64,000 nucleotides of DNA from Chimonanthus salicifolius (taxonomy: Eukaryota > Streptophyta > Magnoliopsida > Laurales > Calycanthaceae): assembly GCA_013350335.1 (NCBI GenBank), contig CM023532.1:96072786-96136785 (forward strand). Direction: 5' to 3'. Of this stretch, positions 22,901-34,843 are shown in pieces. Numbering within the stretch: the first letter of the stretch is position 1; each line of letters begins with the position of its first letter. The notes under the pieces were generated by a model. That model saw only the letters and a list, made by a program, of their open reading frames with translations. It was not told where the DNA came from and searched no databases. The position numbers were made by a program, and so were the translations under genes.

Positions 22901-25900
22901 TTTTAGGATTTAGGGATTTAGGGTTTTAGGGTTAAGTGTTTTAGGGTTTTAGGGTTCAGGGTTTTAGGGGTATAGGGTTTTAGGCTTCAGGGTACTAGGG
23001 TTTTAGGGTTTAGGGTTTTGGGTTTATGGTTCAGGGTTTAGAGTTTAGCATTGAGGGTTTTAGGGTTTTGTGGTTTAGGGTTACGGTTTAGGGCTTAAGG
23101 TTGGGTTTTATGGTTTAGAGGTTAGGATTTTAGAGTTCTAGTGTTTAGGGTTTTAGGGGTTTAGGTTTTTAGAGTTTTAGGGTTTTATCGCTTAGAGTTT
23201 AGGGTTTTGTGTTTAGGGTTTAGTGTTTTGGGTTTTAGGGGTTTAGAGTTTGGGGTTTAGGGTTTAGGGTTTCGGGTTTTAGGGGTTTAGGGTTTAGGGT
23301 TTAGGTTTATAGGTTTTTAGGGTGTTAGTGGTTTATGGCTTATGATTTAGGGTTGAGGGTTTTAGGGTGTTAAGATTTTCGGGTTTAGGGTTTAGGGTTT
23401 TAGGATTTAGGGTTTTAGGGTATAGGATTTTAGAGTTTTAGGGGTTTAAGGTTTTAGGGTTTTAGGGTTTAGGGTTTAGGGTTTAGGTTTTAGGGTCTAG
23501 GGTTTAGAGTTGGGTTTTAGGGTCTAGGGTTTAGGGTTTTAGGGTTCTGGGGTTTAGGATTTTAGGGGTTTAGGTTTTAAAATTTTAGGGTTTTTTCCTT
23601 TAGAGTTTAGGGTTTTGTGTTTAGGGTTTAGTGTTTTGGGTTTTAGGGGTTTAGGGTTTAGAGTTTCGAGTTTTTGGGGTTCAGGGTTTTAGTATTTTAC
23701 ATTTTAGGGTTTAGGGTTTTATGTTTTTAGGGTTTTAGTGGTTTAGGACTTAGGATTTAGGGAGTAGGGTTTTAGGATTTTATGGTTTGAGGGTTTAGGG
23801 TTTTGGGGTTTTAGGGTTTAGGGTTTTAGGGGTATAGGGTTTTAGGGTTGAGGATTTAGGGTGTAGGGTTTAGGGTTTAGGGTTTAGGGTTTAGGGCTTA
23901 GGGCTTATGGCTCAAGGTTTAGAGTTTAGGTTTTAGGGTTTTAGAGTTTTAGGGTTTTAGGGTTTAGGGTTTAGGGTTTAGGGTTTAGGGTTTTAGGGTT
24001 GAGGATTTAGGGTTTAGCGTTTAGGGTTTAGGGCTTATTGTTTAGGGTTTCAAGTTTAGGTTTTAGGGTTTTAAGGTTTTAGGGTTTAGGGTTTAGGGTT
24101 TAGGGTTTAGGGTTTTAGGGTTTAGGGTTGGGCTTTAGGGTTTAGGGTTTAAGGTTTTAGGGTTCTAGGATTTAGTGTTTTAAGGTTCTAGGGTTAAGGG
24201 TTTTAGAGTTTTAGGGTTCTAAGGTTTAGACTTTAGGGTTTTGGATTTAGGTTTTAGGGTTTAATGTTTTGGGTTTTTGGGGTTTATGGTTTGGGGTTTA
24301 GGGTTTAGGGTTTCGGGTTTTAGGGTTTAGGGTTTAGGGTTTTAGTGGTTTAGGGTTAAGGGTTTTAGAGTTTTAGGGTTTTAGGGTATAGGGTTTTAGG
24401 GGTATAGGGTTTTAGGGCTTCTGGGTATTAGGGTTTTAGGGTTTAGGATTTTGGGTTTTAGGGTTAGGGTTTTAGGGTTTTGGGGTTAAGTGTTTTAGGG
24501 TTTTAGTGTTTTAGGGGCATAGGGTTTTAGGGCTTCAGGGGATTAGGGTTTAGGGTTTAGGATTTAGGGTTTAGGCTTTGGGGTTTAGGGTTTATGGTTC
24601 AGGGTTTAGAGTTTAGGGTTTAGGGTTTTAGGGTTTTGGCGTTTAGGGTTACCGTTTAGGGTTACCGTTTAGGGCTTAAGATTGGGTTTTAGGGTTTAGG
24701 GATTAGGATTTTAGGGCTCTAGGGTTTAGGGTTTTTGGGGTTTAGGGTTTTAGAGTTTTAGGGTTTTATCGTTTAGAGTTTAGGGTTTTGTGTTTAGGGT
24801 TTAGTGTTTTGGGTTTTAGGGGTTTAGAGTTTGGGTTTAGGGTTTCAGGTTTTAGGGGTTTAGGGTTTAGAGTTTAGGTTTTTAGGTTTTTAGGGTGTTA
24901 GTGGTTTATCGCTTAGGATTTAGTATTGAGGGTTTTAGGGTTTTAAGGTTTTCGGGTTTAGGGTTTAGGGTTTTAGGGGTATAGGATTTTAGGGTTTTAG
25001 GGGTTTAGGGTTTTAGGGTTTAGGGTTTAGGGTTTTAGGGTTTTAGGGTTTAGGAATTTAGGGTTTAGGGTTTAGGGTTTAGGTTTTAGGATCTAGGGTA
25101 TAAAGTTGAGGGTTTTAGGGTTTTACCGTTTGGGGTTTAGGGTTTAGGATTTTGGGTTTTATGGTTTTAGGGTTAGGGTTTATGGTTTCGGGTTTCGGTT
25201 TTAGGGGTTTAGGGTTTAGGGTTTAAGGTTTATGTTTTATGGTTTAGGGTTTTGGGTTTTTGGGGTTTTACTGGTTTAGTGATTGGGATTTAGGGTTTCG
25301 GGTTTTATTGTTTAGAGTTTTTAGGGTTTAGGTTTTAGGGTTTTGGTTTAGGGTTTAGGGTTTTAGGGTTTTAGGATTTAGGGTTTAGGGGTTTAGGGTT
25401 TTAGGATTATAGGGTTTTAGGGTTTTTGGCATCAGGGTTTAGGGTTTAGGGTTTAGGATTTCGCGTTTTAGGGTTTTTGGCATCAGGGTTAGAGTTTGGG
25501 GTTTATGGTTTAGGGTTTAGGGGTTTAGAGTTTTAGGGATTTAGGGTTTAGGGTTTAGTGTTTTAGTGTTTTGGGGTTTTAGGGTTTAGAGTTAGGGGTT
25601 TAGGGTTTAGGGTTTTAGGGGTTTAGGGTTTAGGGTTTAGGGTTTAGGGTTTAGGGTTTAGTGTTTTAGTGTTTCGGGGTTTTAGGGTTTAGAGTTAGGG
25701 GTTTAGGGTTTAGGGTTTAGGGATTTAGGGTTTTAGGGTTTTAGGGTTTAGGGTTTAGGGTTTAGTGTTTTAGTGTTTTGGGGTTTTAGGGTTTAGAGTT
25801 GGGTTTTAGGGTTTAGAGTTTAGGGTTTAGGGTTTTAGGGTTTCAGGGTTTTAGGATTTAGGGTTTTGGGGTTTAGGGTTTTAGGATTATAGGGTTTTAG

Positions 25901-26433
25901 GGTTTTTGGCACCAGGGTTCAGGGTATAGGGTTTAGTGTTTAGGGTTTAGGTTTTAGGGTCTAGGGTTTAGAGTTGAGGGTTTTAGGGTTTAGGGTTTTA
26001 CGGTTTGGGGTTTAGGGTTAAGGGTTTTGAGTTTTTTGGTTTTAGGGGTTTAGGGTTTCGGGTTTAGGGTTTCGGGTTTCGGGTTTTGGTTTTAGGGGTT
26101 TAGGGTTTAGGGTTTAAGGTTTATGTTTTATGGTTTAGGGTTTTGGGTTTTATGGTTTTACTGGTTTAGGGATTAGGATTTAGGGTTTTGGATTTTAGTG
26201 TTTAGGGTTTTTAGGGTATAGGATTTAGGGTTTTGGTTTTGGGTTTAGGGTTTATGGTTCAGCATTTAGAGTTTACGGTTTAGGGTTTTAGGGTTTTAAG
26301 GTTTTAAGGTTTAGGCTTCAAGGTTTTAGGTTTAAGGGTTTTAAAGTTTAGGGTTTTAGGTTTACGGTTTAGGGTTTAGGGTTTATGATTTTAGTGTTTT
26401 TGGAGTTAGGGTTTTATGGTTTTAGGGTTTTAG
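19954..26433 (+). repeat. Degenerate telomere-like array, array 2
   Basis: About 6.5 kb of TTTAGGG-type variants, G-rich strand on +, with the same marker words as array 1 (GGCATCAGGG near 20010, 20838, 20889, 21588, 25426). It ends at the TGTAACGCC terminus of the minus-strand element at 26434, which appears to have inserted into it. Nothing else is visible in it. Confidence 0.95.
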
Positions 26434-27063
26434 TGTAACGCCCCGCCCTCTCCAGGAAATCTGAGTCTAATTTTTTTTTTTTAAATAATAATAAAACATC
26501 GAAAGAGAGCGGCGGCGTCACGACGCGTGCTAAGTCCGGACTACCCAAAGTCCGACCCTTGCCACCCATGTGTACATGGACTAAACCATGATAGATAATA
26601 CACACATGGAACTAAACAATGACTTGCGGAATAAACTAGACTAACTGCGGAATTAGGTTGAATAGATAGCAAGTACCAATCTCAATTAGTAAATCACATA
26701 AACCAACCATCCATTGTTAATATCCTAAACAAACCATATCAAGTAACTACATTATTACATGTCCATAATAAAGTATCAAATAACAGCAATTATAAATTCA
26801 TTGCAGCATTCAAACATTTACGCTTGGCTCCCCTCCTTATCATCAACCTTCTCTTTCCCTTTCCTTGTACCTGTATTCTCCTCTGAGGATAGAATTATGG
26901 CGTTAAATCAACGCTCCCAGTAGGTTCCCGATCAAGGCTACCACATGGTTAGCTTGTAAAACATGCATATATCAAATATATGATTATCAAAAACAGGTAA
27001 ATCAATGCTATGAAATATGCACATGTAATGAGTCCCTCCCAACATGCATATACATAGCCATCA

Positions 27064-27255
27064 CTTGACGTGACTCGCACCGTCAAGGTAAATCACAATA
27101 CCATTTCTCCTGGCAGGACCTGCATCGCCTAAGGAGACCAATGTATTTCTCAGCATCATAACATTTCTCCTGACGGGACCTACATCTCCTGAGGAGACCA
27201 ATGTCTTATCATCATCATAATTCTACTCCTGGCGGGACCTACATCGCCTAAGGAG
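27064..27255 (+). repeat. CTTGACG hairpin and three 60-bp hairpin repeats in the 3' LTR of element 3
   Basis: CTTGACG at 27064-27070 pairs with CGTCAAG at 27081-27087. Then CTCCTGGC...CGCCTAAGGAG-type units start at 27107, 27167 and 27226 (60- and 59-bp period), each able to fold by CTCCT/AGGAG with GGCG/CGCC extending the stem in the third. The 5' LTR has the same set near 36544-36735. Confidence 0.85.
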
Positions 27256-27632
27256 GTTCAGAGTTGCATCACAGCATATCACCGGAGAGTGGGCTCCGGG
27301 TTCCACAATCTTCATCCCATGCCATGCATGAGATGTCAATGCATTGCATGTCATTTGTAAACACATAATTTATCATTCGAAACCACATTTTAAACATAAA
27401 TCAATTACAACATATCTCATAAAAATGTAATAAAACCAAATCATAGTTGTGGTTACAAGTAGGTAGGAAACCTACTGAAGATTCACTTCAGTATTTGATC
27501 TTTCTTAATCGTCAGCCGTTCACGACTCGTATGCCGTTCTCGCAAGTCTCGATACCTTATTTTCAAAGCAACAAATTAAACATTCATTATGTAATTCCAA
27601 CTTGGTCTAAGTCCCAAAAATGCACTATGTGG

Positions 27633-28663
27633 GGTTCGGCCATACCCATGGCCGAACCTCACCTATTTATCCTTCGGTCTCTCATTCATTAAATCCCTAT
27701 TAAGCATCAAATTCTACAAAATAACTTGGTAGGGTTCGGCCATACAGCATGGCCGAACCATACCCATTTGTTTTGGGTCCATACCACCATACCTATGATC
27801 ATTCCACCTTTGATCATATTATGGGTTCGGCCCTTTACATGGCCGAAACCTTGTAATCCCTTTTATCCATCACCAAATGGTTCTCCATTGGGATATTTTA
27901 AACCCTTTATAAAATCATGGAAGCAATAACAAATACTAACCATAACCTTAGTCCTTTTAACCCATACCATAGTCCATGGGGTTCGGCCATACCCATGGCC
28001 GAACTCTATGGTTCACTTGGTTCAATATTCACCATGATTACTCATGGTTTTAACATGTTATTTCAACCATGAACAATACATGGTTCAGCCATATATTGAC
28101 CAACCAAAAACAGTAAACATATATTCATTTAATTCCCTAAAAACACCATAATCTTATATGGTTTTTATCTCACAAAACCATCAAATACTTTCATGGGGTT
28201 CGACCCTCCAAGGTGGCCGAACTCTATGTCCATGACTTGATCCTCATAAACATACTTTTACGTTTCAATAACCATGTAATAAAGAGCATAATATTACCGA
28301 GTTTTACCATTTAAAATCATCCAATTAACATGTGTAAAAATCAGCTTGGCTTGACATGGTTTTTGACCTTTAAGAACATCAAACAAATCCACACTTTTTC
28401 ATGGGGTTCGGCCAACCAAGATGGCCGAACCCAATGACATACTTTTATCCTTTTAAGCCATCTAATTCAAGGCTAAATTCCCTGATGTGATCGGTCAATC
28501 CATAGCCCAACATATGACGCTCAAAACCATGATTTTAGAACTTTTCAAAACATGTAATTAATCTAGTTTAGTATCAAAAAACAGTCCATGGTTTTGTCCT
28601 ACAAAAACCGTCCAATTTAACCCATTCTTTTCATGGGGTTCGGCCATCCCCAATGGCCGAACC
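27633..28663 (+). repeat. Seven GGTTCGGCCA/TGGCCGAACC hairpins in the 3' LTR of element 3
   Basis: Inverted repeats with arms of about 9-10 bp and loops of 6-8 bp lie at 27633-27658, 27733-27759, 27824-27850, 27980-28004, 28197-28222, 28405-28432 and 28637-28663. Each later one is set in a diverged unit of roughly 200-230 bp that begins with ATGGTTTT-type words and has TTCATGGG just before the hairpin. Arms are kept while loops vary. Confidence 0.92.
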
Positions 28664-29928
28664 TAATGATCAAATTTCCATCTTATTTATGAACTTCAAT
28701 CTAAGGTCTAATCCTTGATGCATTCGGCCAAATGATAGCCCAAAACATGCTCCATTTGTTCCTTGTTATTAAACCAAAATAACACAAAATTACTTACCAA
28801 ACTTCCTTTGCCTATGATCCTTGCCTTCTCCCCTCTTGTTTCTTCCTTTCTTCCTTAATCCTTTGCTGGTTTATGCTTGATTAATTGGTGCCAATACCTC
28901 TGCTGTTCAGCGAAGAAAAACAAGTTTTGAGAGTGGGAGAGAGATGAGGATTTCCTTAGAATTTCTTGTGTGAAAAACGGCCATATGAGTTGGTCTTTCC
29001 CTTTTGTAATCTCAGCCACAACCTCCATTCATTTCCCTCATTATTTCTTAGCAAAACGATGGGATATTGGGTGCCATTCAAGACCACCCTTCACCCAAAC
29101 GTTGCATCCATTGAAATCAGCCAATGCATCTCATTAAATGAGATGATGCCGCCCAACCTTGGTTTCCCTTGGCTTTGGCCAAGGCACCTCTTCATCCAAC
29201 GGCTAGGATTGGTTTGATTAAGAGTTGGGTGAGATTAGAACTCCTTTCCACTTCCTCTTGACTCACTTGACTCATGATCTTTTTATTCCAACTCACCTCA
29301 TCCAACTCAACACATTTAATGCACCATGTTTGAGTCAACTCTATTCTTAATTAAACCTCACTCCAAATCAGTCCAACTCAAGCTGAACTAACTCACACTT
29401 GAGTTCATCTGAGGGTCCACACGGTCAGCCGTGGTCAACTTGGTCAACCCGACCCATTGGGTCCCCAATCAGCCCCTTGACCCGTTTTGACAACATGACC
29501 CATTAATGGGCTGATTTTGCCATTTTTAATTGGTTTTCACTTGTTCATCAAGCCTACCCATTTTTGCTCCACTTGATTTCCAATCAATTTAGCTTATCTC
29601 CATTAAATTTGGGCTCACCCAATGGTCTAATAAGTCCCTTATGAGCCATTGGGTCCAATTGGGCCCTTTGACCCATTTAGCCATTTTCGACCCAATTGCT
29701 GTACATTACCCATCCAATCAAATTTGACATTTATAATGTGCTCATATGATCTTATTTTGAGCAATGGACCCCACCATTTCCTTATTTAACATCACAAACA
29801 TTTAATTTAACAAACTAGGGGCATTTTCGTAATTATTCATTTCATTGAAAAATTGGGGTGTTACAATATAAGCCTATTTTTAAAATTTTCGTCCCGAAAA
29901 TCGAGCGAAGTAGGGTTCCCAAAGTAAA

Positions 29929-31172
29929 TTACATAAATAATTCGGGGTGAGATGTTCTCATCTCCGAATCAAGTTCCCATGTGGCCTCTTCATCACCATG
30001 TCAGTCCCATACCGCTTTTACGAACTGAATCGCTCTGTTTCGCAACACCCTTTGTTCGGTCTCCACTATCCTGATCGGCTTCTCGACGTACGTCATGTCG
30101 CTTTGCACTTCAATATCTTGGACATTCAAAATATGGGATGGATCTGGATTATACTTCCTTAGCATCGATACGTGAAACACATCGTGTAGAGCTGCTAATT
30201 GTGAAGGGAGTGCTATCTGATAAGCCACATCCCCCACTCTTCTCATGATGGGAATGGTCCCACAAACCTTGGTGACAATTTTCCTTTCTTCCCAAATCTC
30301 ATGTGTCCTTTCCGTGGCGAGACCTTTAAGAATACCAAGTCTCCCACTTCAAATTCCAGAAACCGTCTTCTTTTGTCAGCATAGCTCTTCTGCCGACTCT
30401 GTGCAGTTAATAAGTGTTGACGTATCAACTTAATTTGTGCTGTGGTCTCTGCGACTAGTTCCAGTCCAATCAATGCAGGCTCACCAGCCTCTGTCCAACA
30501 CACTGGTGATCTACAAGGCCTATCATATAAGGCCTCGTATGGAGCCATCTGAAGGCTTGCCTGATAGCTGTTGTTATACGAGAACTCCACCAATGGCAAG
30601 TGGTCCTCCCATCCACCCTTGAAATCTAACATGCATGCTCTCAGCATGTCTTCCAAGGTTTGTATCGTCCTTTCTGACTGTCCATCAGTCTGTGGATGGA
30701 AAGCTGTACTGGTCAATAAATTTGTCCCCATGGCTGATTGCATGCTTTGCCACATTCTGCCGGTAAACCGGCCGTCTCTGTCAGACACTATAGATCGGGA
30801 GATGCCATGTAGCCGAATAATTTCTCTGATGTATCGCCGACCCAACGCCTCATATGAATCCGTCATCTTAATAGGTATGAAGTGTGCAGACTTGGTCAGT
30901 CGATCTACCACGACCCATATGGCATCATTACCCTTTGAAGATCTCGGCAATCCCATCACAAAGTCCATAGAAATGTCCTCCCATTTCCATTCTGGCACTG
31001 CTAAGGATTTGGTGGCTTTTGGTGTTCAGTCTTAACTTGCTGACAAGTTAAACAATGTGACACGAATTCCGCCACATCCCTTTTTAGTCCATGCCACCAA
31101 TAATACCTTTTCAGATCATGATACATTTTGGTGCTGCCAGGATAATGGAGAGCTTGGATTGATGTGCCTCAA
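29929..31172 (-). pseudogene. pol: Integrase with chromodomain-like tail, element 3, frameshifted
   Basis: On the minus strand the zinc-binding part (HCLTCQQVK near 31050) follows a frame loss at about 31173. The catalytic core is open from 30998 to about 30243: WKWEDISMDFVMGLP (first Asp), VSDRDGRF (second Asp) and [20 protein letters not shown] (Glu), then CWTEAGEPALIG and FEVGDLVFLKVSP. A frameshift near 30245 in the VGPF block moves to the next frame with VGDVAYQIALP and VFHVSMLRKYNPDPSH. The C-terminal EEATWE motif, preceded by an in-frame TGA after AVWD (about 30000), and the residues HPELFM end at a TAA at 29931-29929. The chromodomain-like end is the main reason for a chromovirus call. 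Confidence 0.9.
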
Positions 31173-31811
31173 TCAGTAGCTCTTTCCTACAACTCTTGGC
31201 ACATAAACTCTTCCCCGGAATAAAAGACCTTGTCCTGGTCGTAATTCCCATTCCAATACGTCTACGCCAGTGGACATCTTAGCCCATATTTCCTCCATTT
31301 CCGGATTTGTTCTTTGTTCTTGTTCAATCTTGGTGACTATATTGAACCGTATGATTAAATTATACATACTCCCACAGTTGTTGATATAAAAATTGAACTC
31401 TCGAATGGTGTGCAGCATCTCCCATTCTGTTCTGATCAAGCATGCTACCGATGCATGTGATAGGTGGCTGAGGGCATCCGCCACCTTGTTTGCCTTGCCT
31501 GGATGGTATCGAAGTGCGAACTTATAATCCGCCAGATACTCCATCCGTCTATGCTGCCTTAGATTGAGCTATTTCTGATCAAATAAATATTTTAAACTCT
31601 TATTATCAGAAAATACCTCAAATTTTTCGCCGTAGAGGTAGTGTCTCCAACTTTTAAGAGCGAAGACCACTGCAGCTAGTTCCAGATAATGTGTGGGATA
31701 GAGGCGTTCATGCACCTTCAACTGCCTTGATCCATAAGCCACCACACGATGACGTTGCATGAGTGAACACCCTAGTCCCTCTCCTGAAGCATCGCATTGT
31801 ACTTCATATCC
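31173..31811 (-). pseudogene. pol: RNase H region of element 3, frameshifted from the upstream ORF
   Basis: The long upstream ORF loses frame at about 31810-31815, at the start of RNase H (the CDASGEG box is read in the next frame). From there the frame holds [19 protein letters not shown], the block ending KSWRHYLYG, and [18 protein letters not shown] follows near 31568, then, still in frame, YHPGKANKVADALSHL near 31500 and the spacer to integrase. The frame is lost again at about 31185 (VYVP region). Element 2 keeps the same segment at 11724-12330. Confidence 0.88.
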
Positions 31812-34624
31812 TTTGCCCTTTCCGGCAAAATTAAAGTAGGAGCAGTGGTAAGTCTACTTTTCAGTTCCTCAAACCTCCGATTGCACAGATCTGTCCACTC
31901 ATATTTGACTCCCTTCTGAGTGAGTGGAGTCAATGGAGATGCAATTTTGGGGAAATCCATGATAAATTTTCGATAATATCCTGCCAATCCTAAGAAACTG
32001 CGGATCTCGGTTACATTCTTTGGCGCTTTCCATTCACTTACTGCCGCCACCTTAGCTGGATCCACGGCTATACCGTTTTCTATTATGACATGTCCCAAGA
32101 AATTGACCTCGGATAGCCAGAATTCACATTTACTGGCCTTGGCATATAGCTTATTCTGCCTCAAAGTATTCAAAACTATACGTAAGTGCTCTGCATGTTC
32201 CTCCTGACTCTTAGAATAAATCAGGATATCATCAATGAATACGATTACAAATTGATCCAAATAGGGACGGAAGATTCTGTTCATTAAATCCATGAACACA
32301 GCCGGCGCATTTGTGAGTCCAAATGGCATGACTACAAACTCGTATAGTCCATACCGCGTCCTGAAGGCTGTCTTTTCTATATCTTCTTCCCTAACTCGGA
32401 TTTGATGATAACCAGACATCAAATCAATCTTTGAAAAATGGCTGGAACCCCTCAATTGATCGAATAAATCATCGATCCTAGGTAGAGGGTACTTGTTCAG
32501 GACTGTTAGCTGATTCAGCTTCCGGTAGTCCACGCACATCCGAAGTGAACCGTCTTTCTTCTTTACGAACAATACTGGAGCTCCCCATGACGATGTGCTG
32601 TGTCGGATGCATCCCAGCCTAAGCAGTTCATCGATCTGCTTCTTTAGCTCCGACATCTCTGCTGGTGCCATCTGATAGTGTGGTAGAGATACTGGTGAAG
32701 TACCAGGATATAACTTAATCTCGAAGCTGATCTCCCTCATAGGCGGTAAACCCGGGAGTTCCTTTGGAAACACATCCGCAAATTGTTTTACTATTGCCGG
32801 AAGTTCAGTAATTGGAGCTTTATTTATGGTGATATTATTCAATACCACGTGGTTCAACCCTTCCTGCAATCCACTTTGTTTGTCTGCACGAACCACGTAT
32901 TGCTTCCCTTCAGGTGACATAAATGTCACTCTTCGATGATAACAGTCAATGTTGGCCTGGAACTTAGCCAACCAATCCATGGCAAATATTATATCATACT
33001 CAAACATGTCAAGCACCAGATGATTGAACTCAAATCTGAGCCCAGCTAGTTCAGTGTTAACTGCCGTGCATATAAGTCCCAATGCCGAGTCTCCGACAGG
33101 GGACACAATTGTAAGTGTTGTGGCTAATCTTTGAACTAATGTACCGGTAGCAGTAATAAATGATGCAACTATGAAGGAGTGTGATGCACCAGAATCAAAT
33201 AGTGCATATGCATAAGAACTACTCACTACCGCCATACCTTGTATCACCGCATGATCCTCTTCTTCTGGAGAAGTTAGAGTAAATAATTGTCCAGCTCCAG
33301 CAGGGTTGGGCGTCCGTCTCGTCCGATTATATGTCCTGCCTCCTATGGAGTTAGCCGGTTTGACTGGTGGACGAGACGATCCTCTGGAGTATGAAAGCTT
33401 GTTAAGTTTGGGACAATCCCTCCGGAGATGACCCAGTTGATCACAGTGATAGCAGGTGCTCACTCCTCTAGAAGCCTGAGTGACTGCTACAGATTGGAAG
33501 GGCTGATTGGGACGGAAACCCCCAGTAGATCCAACAGATGGCGAGGGTCTGCTGAAGTTCGGCCGGAACTTCTTGTTGGGTTGATAAGTACTCCTCCCAC
33601 TCGGTGCTCGACGGTTATCAACTCGTGCAAACTCCGCCAATTCTTGTTCCACAATGGTAGCTTTGCTGACCACTTCCGCCAGCATAGCCGCTTTGAACAC
33701 AGTTACCCTGGCCCTAATGTTTGGCCGTAACCCACGCTTGCACTTGCGAGCCCGCCGATATTCCGTGTCCACAATATAAAATGTATAAATTGATAGACTG
33801 AGAAATTCTTGATGATACTCAGCTACCGTCATCGAACCTTGCACTAATGACAAGAATGCTTGAATCTGACGTTCCTTTTCTTCTTCTGGAAAGTAGTGAT
33901 CTAAGAACGTCGCTGAGAATTGCTCCCAGGTCATAGCAATCCTTTCTCCTTCTGGCACAAGTGCCTGCTGTTTCTCCACTATTTCCCACCATTTAGCAGC
34001 GTCATCTATCAGCTGCGACGTGGCCAATAGGATTCTGTGAGCATGACTCTTGATATTCAAAAGAGTCAGTGTGTGAGAAATCTTTTTCAACCAGTTCTCA
34101 GCTCCGACAGGCCCTTCTCTCCCTTTGAAGTAAGGTGGGCGCGGTTGTTGGAAGTCTCTGACCATGTTCTGGTCATTAGTCTCACTCGTACTTCCACCTC
34201 CATTCATATGTTGTTGGAGGACAGAAGTAACTACAGTTTGCACCAAGCTATGTAGTTCATGCGGTACATGAGGTATAGTCACGTTGTTGTTACTGTTTCC
34301 TTCTTCCTCCCTTCGATGTGAAGGGTAACTATCGTCCTCTTCTTGCCGAGAATGTTGCGATTCCTCCTCATCGCGTGATCTTTCATGAACTGATCTCTCC
34401 TCATCATGAACCGATTGTTCCCTGTCATGTACCGATTGCACCTTCTTATGTACAACCTTCTCACGTTGAGGTATCACTTTCCCTCGCGGCGTGATTATTA
34501 ACACTTCCTCCTTCTTTTTACCGTCTTGTCGCGTCCTTCTCTTTGATGCCCCTTCGCCTACTCCAATTTGTAATACTTTTTCTTTTCCCTTATGATTCTT
34601 TACGATCTTTTTCTGTGGCGCCAT
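31772..34624 (-). CDS. gag-pol: Gag-protease-RT polyprotein of element 3 (950 residues, 3' end lost to frameshift)
   Basis: The ATG at 34624-34622 is the first in a long open frame and is followed by a basic region and a Glu/Arg-rich part with repeated HDxE-type words (to about residue 115). The gag domain spans about 160-345 ([38 protein letters not shown]). One CCHC knuckle lies near 389-402 ([14 protein letters not shown]). The protease site reads [10 protein letters not shown] near 473, a DSG in place of the usual DTG, followed by [12 protein letters not shown] runs from about 640 to 930: [47 protein letters not shown] and the catalytic FIDDILIYS near 798. The frame ends at 31772 after a one-base shift at the start of RNase H. 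Gag and RT are intact enough to be read; the whole Pol is not. No gag-pol frameshift is needed, as in other plant gypsy elements. Confidence 0.93.
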   Translation of the reverse strand: MAPQKKIVKNHKGKEKVLQIGVGEGASKRRTRQDGKKKEEVLIITPRGKVIPQREKVVHKKVQSVHDREQSVHDEERSVHERSRDEEESQHSRQEEDDSYPSHRREEEGNSNNNVTIPHVPHELHSLVQTVVTSVLQQHMNGGGSTSETNDQNMVRDFQQPRPPYFKGREGPVGAENWLKKISHTLTLLNIKSHAHRILLATSQLIDDAAKWWEIVEKQQALVPEGERIAMTWEQFSATFLDHYFPEEEKERQIQAFLSLVQGSMTVAEYHQEFLSLSIYTFYIVDTEYRRARKCKRGLRPNIRARVTVFKAAMLAEVVSKATIVEQELAEFARVDNRRAPSGRSTYQPNKKFRPNFSRPSPSVGSTGGFRPNQPFQSVAVTQASRGVSTCYHCDQLGHLRRDCPKLNKLSYSRGSSRPPVKPANSIGGRTYNRTRRTPNPAGAGQLFTLTSPEEEDHAVIQGMAVVSSSYAYALFDSGASHSFIVASFITATGTLVQRLATTLTIVSPVGDSALGLICTAVNTELAGLRFEFNHLVLDMFEYDIIFAMDWLAKFQANIDCYHRRVTFMSPEGKQYVVRADKQSGLQEGLNHVVLNNITINKAPITELPAIVKQFADVFPKELPGLPPMREISFEIKLYPGTSPVSLPHYQMAPAEMSELKKQIDELLRLGCIRHSTSSWGAPVLFVKKKDGSLRMCVDYRKLNQLTVLNKYPLPRIDDLFDQLRGSSHFSKIDLMSGYHQIRVREEDIEKTAFRTRYGLYEFVVMPFGLTNAPAVFMDLMNRIFRPYLDQFVIVFIDDILIYSKSQEEHAEHLRIVLNTLRQNKLYAKASKCEFWLSEVNFLGHVIIENGIAVDPAKVAAVSEWKAPKNVTEIRSFLGLAGYYRKFIMDFPKIASPLTPLTQKGVKYEWTDLCNRRFEELKSRLTTAPTLILPERAKDMKYNAMLQERD

Positions 34625-34843
34625 TTCTTCCTATTAATGGAAACATCATAGACTTAGTTTCCATCACAACATACATTAAATGCCACAAATCCTCATTAAA
34701 ATCATAAAATCGCATACTTTATATAAATTCATAATTCATCTTTGTACAAAGGTGGGTAGGGTTAAACAAAACCCTAAAAAAAAAAAAATGCACCCTTACA
34801 ATATAACCCTCATTTTTAATGTCCCTTCATACTACTTCCTAGC
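34625..34843 (-). other. Spacer between accessory ORF and gag, element 3
   Basis: 219 bp with no ORF. On the plus strand it includes an A-rich run at 34778-34789 and AT-rich flanks. It could carry a splice acceptor or internal start for gag, but no clear signal is visible. Confidence 0.6.

Larger units (their letters stand above)
26434..29865 (-). mobile_element. 3' LTR of element 3
   Basis: Full LTR of 3432 bp with ends TGTAACGCC at 26434 and GGTGTTACA at 29865 (plus-strand view). On the plus strand it contains, in order, a block shared by all these LTR tails (GTCACGACGCG near 26517), a CTTGACG/CGTCAAG hairpin (27064-27087), three CTCCT/AGGAG hairpin repeats (27107-27255), a CCATGCCATGCATGAGATGT box near 27318, seven GGTTCGGCCA-type hairpins (27633-28663) and a CT/GA-rich leader region (28800-28960). 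ORFs inside (27447-27929, 28966-29217) are chance frames. Confidence 0.9.

Noticed and set aside
30571..31035. Plus-strand ORF of 154 codons
   Set aside because: Antisense shadow of the integrase core on the minus strand.
33428..33730. Plus-strand ORF of 100 codons
   Set aside because: Antisense shadow of the gag zinc-knuckle region of element 3.
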